Below are positions 51,844 to 61,788 of a stretch of DNA of 64,000 nucleotides, piece after piece. The number at the start of each line of letters is the position of its first letter. The stretch's first letter is position 1. The notes under the pieces were generated by a model. It saw only the letters and a list, made by a program, of their open reading frames with translations. It was not told the origin of the DNA and did not search any database. A program made the translations under genes and the position numbers. The DNA lies in NCBI GenBank assembly GCA_041743485.1, contig JBGTMR010000167.1:19443-83442 (forward strand), given 5' to 3'. This DNA comes from JANDLT01 sp041743485. Its GTDB lineage: Bacteria > Acidobacteriota > Blastocatellia > Pyrinomonadales > Pyrinomonadaceae.

Positions 51844-53148
51844 TTAAGCAACCTGACATAATCCTTCAACTTCAATTGTGACGGGTTCAGCGTTCTGGTA
51901 TCGCAACGGGCGTTGTCCTTGAAAACTTACGGCGACTTCCGAGTCGCTTTGCATGTTCAGTTCGAGTTTGAATATGTGATCGATGGTTGAAGAGAGTTTT
52001 AGTCCCATGACGCACACCAACCGAGCAGCGCGGAGGAACAGCGGAACATCATTCTTTAGGTTTTGGTACAAGTCGGGCAATGGTGATCGCTCGAAGCTGA
52101 CGACGCCGTCCGCGCGTGAGATTTGGCGCTCAACCAGACCGGCGGTCAAACTATTCGTGTTGAAAGCATCGCGCGGCAGCTTCTCGTTCAACAAGAGTCG
52201 GCGCACGCGCAGTTCTGCGATGGAGTCGGTGCTGACTCCATTGATTGACATCTCCATCCCTACCGAGTGGTAACGGTTGTCCGGGAGTTCGAGCACGACC
52301 GACCACACTTCTCCTGTCGGCTCCATGATTTGCAATACGGAGTTGATGACTGCCTGTAACGCTTCATCGCCGTAAGCCACGGCGACGTTATTTTGTGTCT
52401 TTCGCCGCAAGTCCGACAGGAAAGCCGAGTCTTTAGAGTCGCTCGGCTTGAGATGCAGCGTCAGGTTTTTCTCTCCACGCTCGACGCGGCTCGCCGGGAT
52501 GAAAGCACCGACGCTATTCAAGGGATGTAGATAGACCAACGGTTCTCGCGGAGATGCTGCCTTCTCGGTATGGACTGGCGGGCGCGCGACCTGCCCCCGG
52601 TCGTTCTCGCCGCTCACGCTTTCGGAAGGAACGGTGCTTTGTTGGTTGAGCGGTGGGAGATTGCGACGCTTGCCAATCGGCGGCTTGACGATGCCGGGTT
52701 GCGCGGTGAGGCGGCGGTACAAGTCTTGATAACCCTCTTCCGTGTCGAGGCGATAGTATGTCGCGCTTTGCAGGAAAAGGGGAATGTGCTTCGCGTCATC
52801 GGCGGAGAAAGCGATGGGGATAAACTTCGTGTTGCGCGAAGCGTCGTTGTAAATTTCCTGCGTGATGATGAAGCCTTCCCACGTCGCGCCGAGTCCTTTG
52901 TTCGGGTCTTCTTTGCCGCGAAAACGGCGGTCGTAGGTTTCGGTGCAGACGACGAGGACGAACGCCGATTCTTCAACTTGATTTATCATCCAGCGCGTCC
53001 AGCCTTCCTGCGGCGAGACTTCGTACCGGTCGAGGTGACAATCAACACCGTCGCCGCACACACGGTCGGCGAGGTCGAGCACACGCTGTTTGTGTGCGGC
53101 GGAATCGTGTGAGTAACTGATGAGTACGCGAATGTTATCGTCCATCAT
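51844..53148 (-). CDS. SEFIR-domain (TIR-like) protein
   Basis: Residues about 1-150 form a SEFIR domain: I-R-V-L-I-S-Y-S-H-D-S at the start, C-H-L-D-R-Y-E near 40, and V-V-C-T-E-T-Y-D-R-R-F near 70, then W-E-G-F-I-I-T. A Pro/Ser-rich linker and a ~210-residue C-terminal domain without clear family follow. SEFIR domains are TIR relatives that act as NAD-consuming effectors in bacterial defence. ATG 53148 is used; a GTG at 53163 just 3 bp beyond the hsdS stop is also possible. Its direct coupling to hsdS makes it part of the restriction operon. Confidence 0.8.
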   Translation of the reverse strand: MMDDNIRVLISYSHDSAAHKQRVLDLADRVCGDGVDCHLDRYEVSPQEGWTRWMINQVEESAFVLVVCTETYDRRFRGKEDPNKGLGATWEGFIITQEIYNDASRNTKFIPIAFSADDAKHIPLFLQSATYYRLDTEEGYQDLYRRLTAQPGIVKPPIGKRRNLPPLNQQSTVPSESVSGENDRGQVARPPVHTEKAASPREPLVYLHPLNSVGAFIPASRVERGEKNLTLHLKPSDSKDSAFLSDLRRKTQNNVAVAYGDEALQAVINSVLQIMEPTGEVWSVVLELPDNRYHSVGMEMSINGVSTDSIAELRVRRLLLNEKLPRDAFNTNSLTAGLVERQISRADGVVSFERSPLPDLYQNLKNDVPLFLRAARLVCVMGLKLSSTIDHIFKLELNMQSDSEVAVSFQGQRPLRYQNAEPVTIEVEGLCQVA

Positions 53149-53166
53149 TAGATTTCTATTCACGCT

Positions 53167-54378
53167 TCACAATTCGCCCTTGAATGCTTTGTCGAGCACC
53201 GACGGCAGCAGCGCGTCGAGTTCGGCGGCGGTTTCGGATTGCATATTGCTCAACGTGTTAACTTTTGTTTGAAGTTTTTCAAGGTGAACAACGATGTATT
53301 TTTGCTCCTTCACTGGCGGAAGCGGAAGTTTCACCTGCCCCAACAAAGTTGTGTTGAAGCCGGGACGGGTCGCACCGCGCACCTGTCCGAACACTTGTGC
53401 TCTTACGCCTCTTGCGCTGCGAAGAGCCGCATAAGCGAATTCAGGCAGACATCGTTCAGCGTCGAACCGGACGCGAAATAAATGCCCAGTCATCAACCAA
53501 TCATCACACCCTTGTGGCACAAGGCAGACTTTACCCAATGTCGCACCGGAGCGCGCAAATAATAAATCGTTAGTTTTGATTGTGTAGCGCGAGAGAGACC
53601 TCGCTTTTTCTGGCATAACATGGTCAAGCCTTTTCACGTCAAGACCATTATTGGTGACATTACCAACATTTAGAACCGGAACACCGGATTCCGCAAATTC
53701 TTCACGGTGTAGTTGAGCACCGAAGGGACCTATTTGAATCGGATTGTCGCCGTTCTCTCCAAGCAACTTGATGGCTACTTGCGGATAGGTCGTCAACGTA
53801 TCAAACATTGCTGAAGTTTGCGCTTCTGTCACCGTAGATACTTCCCTCACTGACTGCCGCCGTAACTCGCGCGCCTCTTCAATCTTCGCCGCCAGTTCAT
53901 CAATCCGCCGCACAATTCGCCGTTGCTCGTCGAGTGGCGGAAGCGAAATCTTAGTTGATAAAAACTTACTCTCCTTCAAGCGCACGCGGTTCGTAGTCCC
54001 TTCGCTCGCCGCTTTGCAAAGGTCAACGAAACTTCGCGTCTTGCTAATCCAGTTAAGAAATGCTGGAAGGATGCGTTTGGCATTCGGCGTGAAGACCGGA
54101 AAATCATTACTCACTACGGCGTCGTTCAGCGACTCCGGTATCAATCCAAATGCGCCGTTGCGTGCGTCTATACGTGACATGATGAACTGATTGGTGCGGA
54201 CGACGAATCGCCTTGAGCTGGTTATCTCCGCTCCACTTATCTCTCGTCTTTGCGTCACGCCCTTACCCCACAAACGCACCGTTACCTCGCGGTACTTTCC
54301 CTCTGGCTTAATGTCAACGAGACTATCTGATTTCGTAAGAACATCGCCCAACGCCACACTTGTCCAAGCCTCGCTCAT
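53167..54378 (-). CDS. hsdS: Type I restriction-modification specificity subunit
   Basis: The 403-residue protein has two target recognition domains, each followed by a long conserved helix: I-S-L-P-P-L-D-E-Q-R-R-I-V-R-R-I-D-E-L near 150 and V-K-L-P-L-P-P-V-K-E-Q-K-Y-I-V near 355. The helices set the spacing of the bipartite target. Residue length is normal. Its ATG overlaps the end of the DUF1016 nuclease gene by 4 bp. It decides the DNA sequence methylated and restricted by the HsdM/HsdR proteins upstream. Confidence 0.92.
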   Translation of the reverse strand: MSEAWTSVALGDVLTKSDSLVDIKPEGKYREVTVRLWGKGVTQRREISGAEITSSRRFVVRTNQFIMSRIDARNGAFGLIPESLNDAVVSNDFPVFTPNAKRILPAFLNWISKTRSFVDLCKAASEGTTNRVRLKESKFLSTKISLPPLDEQRRIVRRIDELAAKIEEARELRRQSVREVSTVTEAQTSAMFDTLTTYPQVAIKLLGENGDNPIQIGPFGAQLHREEFAESGVPVLNVGNVTNNGLDVKRLDHVMPEKARSLSRYTIKTNDLLFARSGATLGKVCLVPQGCDDWLMTGHLFRVRFDAERCLPEFAYAALRSARGVRAQVFGQVRGATRPGFNTTLLGQVKLPLPPVKEQKYIVVHLEKLQTKVNTLSNMQSETAAELDALLPSVLDKAFKGEL

Positions 54379-55676
54379 CGCTTCGTTACCTTCCTCGATT
54401 TAGCGGGCGCGTCTTCTTTCGGCTCCTTGTGCGTGATGGTTGCTTTCGCGGTGAGGGTTGTGCTTCCTCGAAAACTTGCCGAAGCATAAACCTTGCGCGC
54501 ACGTTCTAGTTCTTTGACGAGCAACTCCTCATCCGGCAACGTCGTGCGGTACTCCGCCGCAAGCACCTTGTTCGGCAAGCCTTCGAGGGCGTAACGCGCG
54601 ACCGCTTCGTTCTTCTGCGCGCACAGGATCAACCCGACAGGGGGGTTCTCATCAGAGTGTGTCCAGTGCTCGCGCGCGTAGTTCAGGTACATGTGCATCT
54701 GCCCGGCGTCGGCGTGCGTGAACTCGCCAAGCTTTAAGTCGATCACGACTAAACAGCGCAGACGGCGATGGAAGAACAATAAGTCAACGCGAAACCATTG
54801 GTCGCCAATACGCAACCGCCTTTGTCTGCCAACGAACGTGAAATCGCCGCCGAGTTCGAGCAGGAAATCTTCGAGACACCGGATAAGTGCTTCCTCCAAA
54901 TCGCTCTCGGAGTATTCGTCCTTGAGGTCGAGAAACTCCAGCACGAAAGGGTCTTTGAGAGACTCTTCCGGGGTCACGGCGTCTTCCGCTTCCGCCCTCT
55001 CACCGCGCTTGAGCATCGCCGCTTTGTTCTTCGACAGCAGCGTGCGCTCGTAGAACTGCGAATTGATTTGACGGTTGAGCTGGCGCACCGTCCAACCACC
55101 GCGCAGGGCTTCCGCTTCGTAAAACTCCCGCGCATTTTCGTTCTTTACGCTCGACAGCCGGACGTATTGCGACCACGAAAGCGGAAAGCGTGCGCCGAGT
55201 GCAGCGAGTGTTAATTCCCCAGACCGTGTCTGGGAAATCTTCGTGTTCGCAGCCTTGTCAGCGAATTTGCCAGACGCCGTTTGGGAAATCTCGTCAGACG
55301 GATGAGCAAGATAGAACGCTCGCATCGAACGTAAGTTTTCCCTGCCGAAGCCTCTCCCGAATCGGTTACCCAAGTCTCCTGCCAGCCGTTCAAGCAACTC
55401 TTCTCCGTATCCCGCCCGTTCGCTTCCGCCTTGCTCGCCCTCTACGATACGCCGCCCGACTGCCCAATAGGTCGCCGTCATTACCGCGTTGACGGAGCGA
55501 GATGCCGCCCGCCGCGCTTCTTCGAGCAGCGAGACGACATCCTTGAGAATCACGTCGTAAATGTCCACGCCGCGTGATTGTTTAGCCCGAACGAGTTTAT
55601 CGCTTCCCTTGTCGCTTCTACTGTTCGCACGTCGCTTCGTCGTGGCGGCTGGCTTGATTTTCTTGCCGGTCGTCAT
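54375..55676 (-). CDS. DUF1016 (YhcG-type) PD-(D/E)XK nuclease
   Basis: The 433-residue protein has the helical YhcG N-terminal domain (A-T-Y-W-A-V-G-R-R-I-V-E-G-E-Q, with N-L-R-S-M-R-A-F-Y near 125). The C-terminal PD-(D/E)XK nuclease fold (about 260-400) shows R-V-D-L-L-F-F-H and C-L-V-V-I-D-L-K-L-G, with the catalytic Asp and D-x-K. It begins with an Arg/Lys-rich region. The gene overlaps both hsdM and hsdS by 4 bp, so it is an integral member of the operon. YhcG-type nucleases inside type I systems are known but their job is unclear. Confidence 0.88.
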   Translation of the reverse strand: MTTGKKIKPAATTKRRANSRSDKGSDKLVRAKQSRGVDIYDVILKDVVSLLEEARRAASRSVNAVMTATYWAVGRRIVEGEQGGSERAGYGEELLERLAGDLGNRFGRGFGRENLRSMRAFYLAHPSDEISQTASGKFADKAANTKISQTRSGELTLAALGARFPLSWSQYVRLSSVKNENAREFYEAEALRGGWTVRQLNRQINSQFYERTLLSKNKAAMLKRGERAEAEDAVTPEESLKDPFVLEFLDLKDEYSESDLEEALIRCLEDFLLELGGDFTFVGRQRRLRIGDQWFRVDLLFFHRRLRCLVVIDLKLGEFTHADAGQMHMYLNYAREHWTHSDENPPVGLILCAQKNEAVARYALEGLPNKVLAAEYRTTLPDEELLVKELERARKVYASASFRGSTTLTAKATITHKEPKEDAPAKSRKVTKR

Positions 55677-57508
55677 GCGTTGACTCCTACGGCAAGTGCC
55701 TCTTTGATTTCGTGCATCAACTCAAGTATGCGCCGCTCCTTCGTGATGATGTCGCGGACGAGTCGTTCGGGCGGCAGATGCTCGAAGCCCTGCGCGGTGC
55801 GCGGGTTCTTGATGTCGAGGTTATAGATACGCCAGTAAATCGCATCGCCGCGCGTTTGTTCCTCTTTCGCAATCTCGCGCTGCCGCGTCTCTTCGGCGAG
55901 CAGTTCGGAGCGTTCACGCTTGAGCGCATCGAGGCGCGTTTGCGTATCGGCTTTCGCGGCGAAGAGCGGCGCGCCACTGCCGGAGAGGGTGCGCTGCAAG
56001 ACTTGTATCTCGTCGGCGAGTTCTCTACCCCGTGCGGCAAGCTGCCGCGCCACCTCGCCCGCCTGTTCCGCCGCCTGCCAGTGCGGTGTCGCATCTTTCC
56101 GTGCGTCGTCGTAAAGCCGTCTGAAATCCACGCGCCACGCTTGTTCGGTCTCTTCCCTGTTCTTCCACCACGCGAGCAAGTCTGAGAACTCCTCGAACTG
56201 TATCGGCGCGGTCTTCGAGTAATTCTTACGACCTTCGGGCAAAGGCTGTTCGTAGTACCAGATTTCCTTCGTCGAACCCGTGCGGTCGAAGAACAGAATG
56301 TTCGTCGGGATGCTCGTGTAGGGCGCGAAGACGCCGTTCGGAAGGCGCACAATCGTGTGCAGGTTGAACTCTTTGAGTAACTCTTCCTTGATGCGCGCCG
56401 CGATGCCGTCGCCGAACAAGATACCGTTCGGGACGACGACGGCGGCGCGTCCCGGTTCCGGCTTGCGCTTCAGCCGTCGCATGATGAGTTGCAAAAACAG
56501 AAGGGCGGTCTCGGCGGTCTGCTTGTCTTCGGGAAAGTTCTTCAACACGCCGCGCTCCTCTTCGCCACCGAACGGCGGATTGGTGAGGATGATGTCTACG
56601 CGGTCACAATCTTTGATGTCCCGCAGCGGCACGAGTAAGCTATTCTCAGGCTCAATCTGCGGCGACTCCAAGCCGTGCAGCAGAAGGTTCATCTGGGCGA
56701 GCAAGTAAGGCAGCGACTTCGGCTCATTGCCGAACAAGCTGCTCTCCTGTACCTGCCGCCTGTCTTGCACGGTCTGGCTTTGCTTCTGCAAATGCTTCAA
56801 CGCTTCGACGAGAAAGCCGCCCGTCCCGCACGCCGGGTCAAGTACCTTTTCGCCGATGCGTGGATGCATTGCTTCAACCATGAAGCGCACGACGGCGCGC
56901 GGCGTGTAGAACTCGCCGGAGTCACCCGCCGCGTCGCGCATCTCCTTGAGCATGGATTCGTAGAGATGTCCGAGCGTGTGTATCTCGTCGGATGAATTGA
57001 AGTGAATGCTGTTGATCTTGTTGATGACATCGCGCAGCAGATAACCGTTAATCATCCGGTTGACCGTGCCGCGAAATACAACCGCCACTACATCACGCTG
57101 GTCTCTGCCGTTCTCCGAAGAGCCTTGCAAAGAGCGTAGATGAGCAAAGAGTCCCGCGCCGTGTGTGCCGTCAGGTCGGATCGTCTCTTCGTTGTTGATG
57201 AAGCGTATGAGTTCGTCGCCGGTGATGCCGTCTTCCCTCGCCGCCCAATCGCGCCAACGGTACGGCGGCTCGATGGATGGGCGAAACCGCGCATTGGAAA
57301 GTTTCGCTTCCTCTTCGCGCACGCGCTCGATGTCGTCGAGGAATTTTAGGAACATCACCCACGTCAACATCGGCAAACGGTCGAGGTCGCCGTTTAAGCC
57401 TTTGTCCTTACGCATGATGTCGCGCGCCGACTTGATAAGACTGCCGAGTTGCTGGGCAGTCGTCAGCGGTGTTTTCGTTTTTATCGTTTTGGTTTTGCTG
57501 GTCGGCAT
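55673..57508 (-). CDS. hsdM: Type I restriction-modification DNA methyltransferase subunit
   Basis: The 611-residue protein has the HsdM N-terminal helical domain followed by the N6-adenine methyltransferase core: F-Y-T-P-R-A-V-V-R and D-P-A-C-G-T-G-G-F (SAM-binding) near 215, and the catalytic I-L-T-N-P-P-F-G-G near 308. A C-terminal helical extension of about 150 residues is longer than minimal HsdM and includes a coiled-coil-like segment. It starts 14 bp after the hsdR gene and overlaps the DUF1016 gene. Confidence 0.94.
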   Translation of the reverse strand: MPTSKTKTIKTKTPLTTAQQLGSLIKSARDIMRKDKGLNGDLDRLPMLTWVMFLKFLDDIERVREEEAKLSNARFRPSIEPPYRWRDWAAREDGITGDELIRFINNEETIRPDGTHGAGLFAHLRSLQGSSENGRDQRDVVAVVFRGTVNRMINGYLLRDVINKINSIHFNSSDEIHTLGHLYESMLKEMRDAAGDSGEFYTPRAVVRFMVEAMHPRIGEKVLDPACGTGGFLVEALKHLQKQSQTVQDRRQVQESSLFGNEPKSLPYLLAQMNLLLHGLESPQIEPENSLLVPLRDIKDCDRVDIILTNPPFGGEEERGVLKNFPEDKQTAETALLFLQLIMRRLKRKPEPGRAAVVVPNGILFGDGIAARIKEELLKEFNLHTIVRLPNGVFAPYTSIPTNILFFDRTGSTKEIWYYEQPLPEGRKNYSKTAPIQFEEFSDLLAWWKNREETEQAWRVDFRRLYDDARKDATPHWQAAEQAGEVARQLAARGRELADEIQVLQRTLSGSGAPLFAAKADTQTRLDALKRERSELLAEETRQREIAKEEQTRGDAIYWRIYNLDIKNPRTAQGFEHLPPERLVRDIITKERRILELMHEIKEALAVGVNA

Positions 57509-57522
57509 GTGCGAAGGGGTTA

Positions 57523-59904
57523 TCAGGCGGCATAAAGCAGGGTTTGTAGTTGATTGATCGCGCCGCGAAGTTGGTCTGTGCCGCCGAAGAGTCGGCTGAT
57601 TTCAATGACGTTGCCGCGCGTGGAAATCGGCGGGACTTTCAACACGTCGGGCATGACAAACTGCGCCGTGCCGTGCTCGGCATACTTCTCCAACAACTCC
57701 TCAAGGATAAGGCGTGCTTGCGGTGCGTAACGCTCGAAGAAGTCTTGTCGCTCACGACGCAGACGTTCGGCTCGCTCACGGCGCGTGCGAAGCGGCGCGT
57801 TGTAGGCGACGTGACAGAGCAAGTCAAAGGGGTCGGCATTCGGCTGATTAGTTGCGGCGGCGAGTTCGTCGAAGTTAATGCCGCGCTCTTCCAACAGGTT
57901 GATAATTTCCGCGCGGGCATCCGGGTTCGACCACTGCTTGCGTAGCTCGGCGGCGTTAGGGTAAAGCGTTTTGACCTTCTCGGCGGTGTACTCGCTGAAA
58001 CGCACGACGCGAAGTTGTTTGCCGTCGGCGTCGAGTTCATAAACAAGATGCGCCGCGATTTCGACTTGCCCGCCGTCAACGTAAAACTTTCGGCGGCGAT
58101 TTACTTCACCTTCGTCGTCACTCGCCAAACTCTCCTGCCCTGCCGCTTCGTCAATCTCACCGGCACTCGTCTCTTCTTCAAGAATCTTCTCTTCGCCTTC
58201 GACTTCCCCGTCTTCGTTTATTTCAGCTTCGGTAATCAGTGCAGGCGTGCCGTCGAAGTCCGGGTCGGCGAAGTGGCGCGTTGCACTGCCCGTATAATCG
58301 AGAATACTGAAGTAGAGTTTCCCGTAGTCGTCACGCACGCGCGTACCGCGCCCGATGATCTGCTTGAACTCGGTCATCGAACCGACAACGCGGGCGAGTA
58401 CGATGTTTTTACATGTCGGCGCATCAACGCCGGTGGTGAGTAATTGGGAAGTGGTGAGGATAACCGGAGTTTTGGTTTCCGGTTCTTGAAAGCGCGATAG
58501 ATGCCCGCGCCCGATGTCGCCTTCATTCGCCGTCACGCGACACACGTAATCTGGATACTCGCGCGTCAGGTCGGAATTGAGATTGTTAAGCGCGCGGCGC
58601 ATTTCGTCGGCGTGTTCTTGATCGACGCAGAAAATAATGGTCTTGGCGAAACGGTCGGTGCGCCGCATGAAGTTCGTCAGGTGTCGCGCGATTGATTCGG
58701 TGCGGGCGCGCATTGAGACTGACCGCTCAAAGTCTTTCGTGTGATATTCGCTGTCCGGTATCTCGCGCCCGTAACGGTCGCGCTCACCCTGCGTCGGTCG
58801 CCACCCGGCGGCATCATAGACGGTCACGACACGGTGGACGCGGTAAGGCGCGAGGAAGCCGTCTTCGATGCCCTGCTTGAGGCTGTACTCATAGATCGGA
58901 TTGCCGAAGTAGCGATAGGTGTCAACATTGTCTTGGCGCAGCGGCGTCGCCGTCATGCCGAGTTGGTAAGCAGGCTCGAAGTATTCGAGTATCTCGCGCC
59001 AGTTGCTTTCATCCGATGCGCTTCCCCGGTGACATTCATCCACAATGATGAGGTCGAAGAAGTCAGGCGCGTACTCGCGGTAGAGACCGGGGCGGCGTTC
59101 ATCTTTTGAAATCGCTTGGTAGATCGCAAAATACATCTCGCGCGATTTATTTGCGATGCCGCCTTCGATCTTCCACCTTGCATCGCCGAACGGCGTGAAG
59201 GTTTTGTCCTTCGGGTCATCGACGAGGACGTTGCGATCCGCCAAGTAAAGTATGCGCGGGCGGCGTTTCGGTTCGCCCGCGCGATTCCAATAAGCGTTCC
59301 ACAGCTTCCAACAGATTTGGAACGCAACGACGGTTTTGCCGGTTCCCGTTGCCATTGTCAGGAGTATCCGGCGGTCGCCTTGCAGTATGGCTTGCACCGC
59401 GCGGTTGATAGCGATTTCTTGATAGTAGCGTGGACTTCTGCCGGTTTGATGATTCGACGGCGTGAGAAAACTCCGCACAGCATCTTCGTCGGTAAATCCT
59501 TCGGCGGCGCGCGATCTTGCCCACAATTCTTCCGGCGACGGGAACTCGCCGAGTTCGCGCTCCTCGCCTGTTAGGTAGTCGTACTCAACGATGCCGTGAC
59601 CATTCGTCGAATATGCGAACTTCAAGCCGAGAATCTCGGCGTACTCTTTTGCTTGCTGCAAGCCGTCACTGGGTGTTCGGAAGGCGGGTTTGGCTTCGAC
59701 TACGGCGATCATCAAATCGCGCGTATAGCGCAGGAGGTAGTCAGCGCGCTTCTGCTGGCGGCGGCGTGTCTTCGTTCCGGCGACGATGATGCGCCCGTCA
59801 GTGAATGTCTTCTGCTCGGAGAACGAATGCGGCTCTGCGTCCCACCCAGCGCGGGTGAGTTTTGGCAGGACGTATTTTCGGCAAGTGTCAGCTTCGGTGA
59901 TCAT
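57523..59904 (-). CDS. hsdR: Type I restriction enzyme R subunit
   Basis: The 793-residue protein has an N-terminal nuclease domain with A-D-Y-L-L near 52 and V-V-E-A-K near 70. The helicase core shows Walker A A-T-G-T-G-K-T near 190, motif II I-V-D-E-C-H-R near 290, M-T-A-T-P, and I-G-R-G-T-R-V near 510. A helical C-terminal domain interacts with HsdM. ATG 59904 is chosen because upstream residues are unlike the family. It is the first gene of the restriction operon. The size is compact for HsdR. Confidence 0.93.
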   Translation of the reverse strand: MITEADTCRKYVLPKLTRAGWDAEPHSFSEQKTFTDGRIIVAGTKTRRRQQKRADYLLRYTRDLMIAVVEAKPAFRTPSDGLQQAKEYAEILGLKFAYSTNGHGIVEYDYLTGEERELGEFPSPEELWARSRAAEGFTDEDAVRSFLTPSNHQTGRSPRYYQEIAINRAVQAILQGDRRILLTMATGTGKTVVAFQICWKLWNAYWNRAGEPKRRPRILYLADRNVLVDDPKDKTFTPFGDARWKIEGGIANKSREMYFAIYQAISKDERRPGLYREYAPDFFDLIIVDECHRGSASDESNWREILEYFEPAYQLGMTATPLRQDNVDTYRYFGNPIYEYSLKQGIEDGFLAPYRVHRVVTVYDAAGWRPTQGERDRYGREIPDSEYHTKDFERSVSMRARTESIARHLTNFMRRTDRFAKTIIFCVDQEHADEMRRALNNLNSDLTREYPDYVCRVTANEGDIGRGHLSRFQEPETKTPVILTTSQLLTTGVDAPTCKNIVLARVVGSMTEFKQIIGRGTRVRDDYGKLYFSILDYTGSATRHFADPDFDGTPALITEAEINEDGEVEGEEKILEEETSAGEIDEAAGQESLASDDEGEVNRRRKFYVDGGQVEIAAHLVYELDADGKQLRVVRFSEYTAEKVKTLYPNAAELRKQWSNPDARAEIINLLEERGINFDELAAATNQPNADPFDLLCHVAYNAPLRTRRERAERLRRERQDFFERYAPQARLILEELLEKYAEHGTAQFVMPDVLKVPPISTRGNVIEISRLFGGTDQLRGAINQLQTLLYAA

Positions 59905-60058
59905 TGTGAGCGTGCTATGCAAATTTACAGCGGCAGAAGCCGAATTGTTTCTTTTCGTTAGGCACAAAAAAATGATTACAATGTAAACTGCGTCTCATCA
60001 AAAAAATGCCTAAATTTCTCTAAGCGTGCAGAAGAAGTTGTCTCTTATAATACTTACT

Positions 60059-60988
60059 TTACGCTTTAAGTCGTTCGTGCTTGCACCTTGCTACACCCTT
60101 ACCTGCTCCGCCCGGCTCAAAGAATCCCGTACCATGACAATCAGGACACCCACTCATATCAACAACTTTCGTTATCTCGATGGGTTCAAGAAACTTTGCG
60201 ATTGCATCATCAGCTTCCCCGCTTCGATGGATTTTCGTCGCATAGCCACCGGGATTGGTGATCCCATCTGCTCGTAAGCTATCTGCATATCTTCGGCATT
60301 CTGCAAGCGTAAAGCGAGAGGACACACGCACACTCTCTGTGTTTGTGTGTGGTTCTTTATATGTGTTTTCTTTATTGGGGGTAAATGTTGGGCTGCCTAT
60401 ATTTGGGCTACTAGATTTTGGGCTACTAGATTTTAGTAAGCTTGGTGGTGGTGATACATAATATATGTTTCCCTGTTCTGCGTTCTTCCCCAATATCACC
60501 TTCTCTTTTCGCACTAAACCCTTTTTGACAAGCCCGTTAATTGCCGTTTGCACCGTACCCCGCGAGGCATTGATACGCCGTGCAAGTGTCGGCAAACTCA
60601 CCAAACATGTGGACTTACCAAAACCCCATGATAATCTGAACAGTTGGAGATGCACCGCTTGCTCGGCAAGAGTGAGTTGTGCATAGAGATGATCAGTCAG
60701 TTGATGGTAAAACTTTATATAGCCGTCTGCCTCTGGTAAGCTTGCCATTAAATCAATAGGCGCGGGTGCAAGGCTGTCAGAATTTGATAGACTACTAGAT
60801 TCTGATAGGCTATCAAATTGGTAGGCTACAATATCAGCGTTTGGTAGGCTACTAGATTTTGGACTACCAAGATTTGGACTTCCAGTGGGCGGCATTACCT
60901 GCTCTAGCCACTCGCTTACAGGGCGTGGGTGTGCAGGTTTCGACTCTGTGATGAGTGATGAAAACGACCAATCATCCGACTCGCTCAT
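60059..60988 (-). CDS. Replication-initiator-like protein with winged helix and zinc motif
   Basis: The 309-residue protein has a Ser/Pro-rich low-complexity N-terminus. A winged-helix region at about 100-180 contains L-P-T-L-A-R-R-I-N-A-S-R-G-T-V-Q-T-A-I-N-G-L-V-type helices. A second Ser-rich linker follows, and a C-terminal zinc motif C-P-D-C-H-G-T-G-F with a later Cys-Lys-His. The layout is like phage or plasmid replication proteins (O-like). ATG 60988 overlaps the stop of the AAA gene (TAATG), linking the two. The N-terminal 30 residues of a longer reading overlap the AAA gene and are not used. Confidence 0.65.
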   Translation of the reverse strand: MSESDDWSFSSLITESKPAHPRPVSEWLEQVMPPTGSPNLGSPKSSSLPNADIVAYQFDSLSESSSLSNSDSLAPAPIDLMASLPEADGYIKFYHQLTDHLYAQLTLAEQAVHLQLFRLSWGFGKSTCLVSLPTLARRINASRGTVQTAINGLVKKGLVRKEKVILGKNAEQGNIYYVSPPPSLLKSSSPKSSSPNIGSPTFTPNKENTYKEPHTNTESVRVSSRFTLAECRRYADSLRADGITNPGGYATKIHRSGEADDAIAKFLEPIEITKVVDMSGCPDCHGTGFFEPGGAGKGVARCKHERLKA

Positions 60989-61788
60989 TACATCAAACTC
61001 GCTTCCTTGACCGCATTCGGTATTGCTTCTGCGGGTACGCTCGTCGCGCCTTTGGCGAGCATCATCAGGTGTGCACACGCAGCGATTTTCAATATCTCGC
61101 GTGGAACGCCTTGCGATGCGTCATATATAGCCTTGACTGTGTTTTCAGGAAACGGATTAGCGACAAACGATTGTTCGCACCTGTAAACCAGCATATCGCG
61201 GGCTTCTGGCAATGACAGAGGCGAGAGATGGGACGGCAAGAATATCCGCGATTTAATGGCACGCTTCGACGGGTCGCGTAGCTTGTTTTCAAGTTCGAGT
61301 TGAGCGGCGAGAACGATTTGCACTAACTTCACTTTGTCGGTTTCAAAGTTATTAAGTGTGCGGATAAGCTCCATTTCACGCCCTTTAAGTCGTTGTGCCT
61401 CGTCAATGAAAATCACGGCGGTGCGGTTCGCGCGGTAAAGTTCAACGCAATAGCCACGTAACTCGTTTTCCTGTGCCAACATGGAACGGCGATGCGGCAA
61501 TCGGAACTCTCCGGCGACAGCTTTTAGTAAGGCGAAATCCGACGGGTATGACGGAGAGGGAAGGTAAGCACAGGAAAAGTTTTCGCTGGCAGCAATTTGC
61601 GCATGAAGACTGCGTAAGACAGTTGACTTGCCAAGCCCGACATCGCCAAGTATGCAGGTCAAACCTTGCCGTTGTTCTATGACGTATCGTGCTTTGAAGA
61701 TAACGGTCTTGATAGCAGGCGTGAGGTAGAGAAGCGAAGGATCGGGAGTTAGAGAGAATGGAGCGGTGCTGATAGCAGGTGCGTTCAT
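60988..61788 (-). CDS. ExeA/TniB-like AAA ATPase
   Basis: The 266-residue ATPase has Walker A L-G-D-V-G-L-G-K-S near 49, Walker B V-I-F-I-D-E-A-Q near 127, and a sensor region near R-D-P-S-K-R-A-I-K-S-R-I. It resembles the ExeA/TniB family of small AAA proteins encoded on transposons and integrative elements. ATG 61788 is chosen over 61815. It is followed with overlap by a winged-helix replication-like protein, suggesting a DNA-remodelling or replication module beside the integrase. Confidence 0.82.
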   Translation of the reverse strand: MNAPAISTAPFSLTPDPSLLYLTPAIKTVIFKARYVIEQRQGLTCILGDVGLGKSTVLRSLHAQIAASENFSCAYLPSPSYPSDFALLKAVAGEFRLPHRRSMLAQENELRGYCVELYRANRTAVIFIDEAQRLKGREMELIRTLNNFETDKVKLVQIVLAAQLELENKLRDPSKRAIKSRIFLPSHLSPLSLPEARDMLVYRCEQSFVANPFPENTVKAIYDASQGVPREILKIAACAHLMMLAKGATSVPAEAIPNAVKEASLM

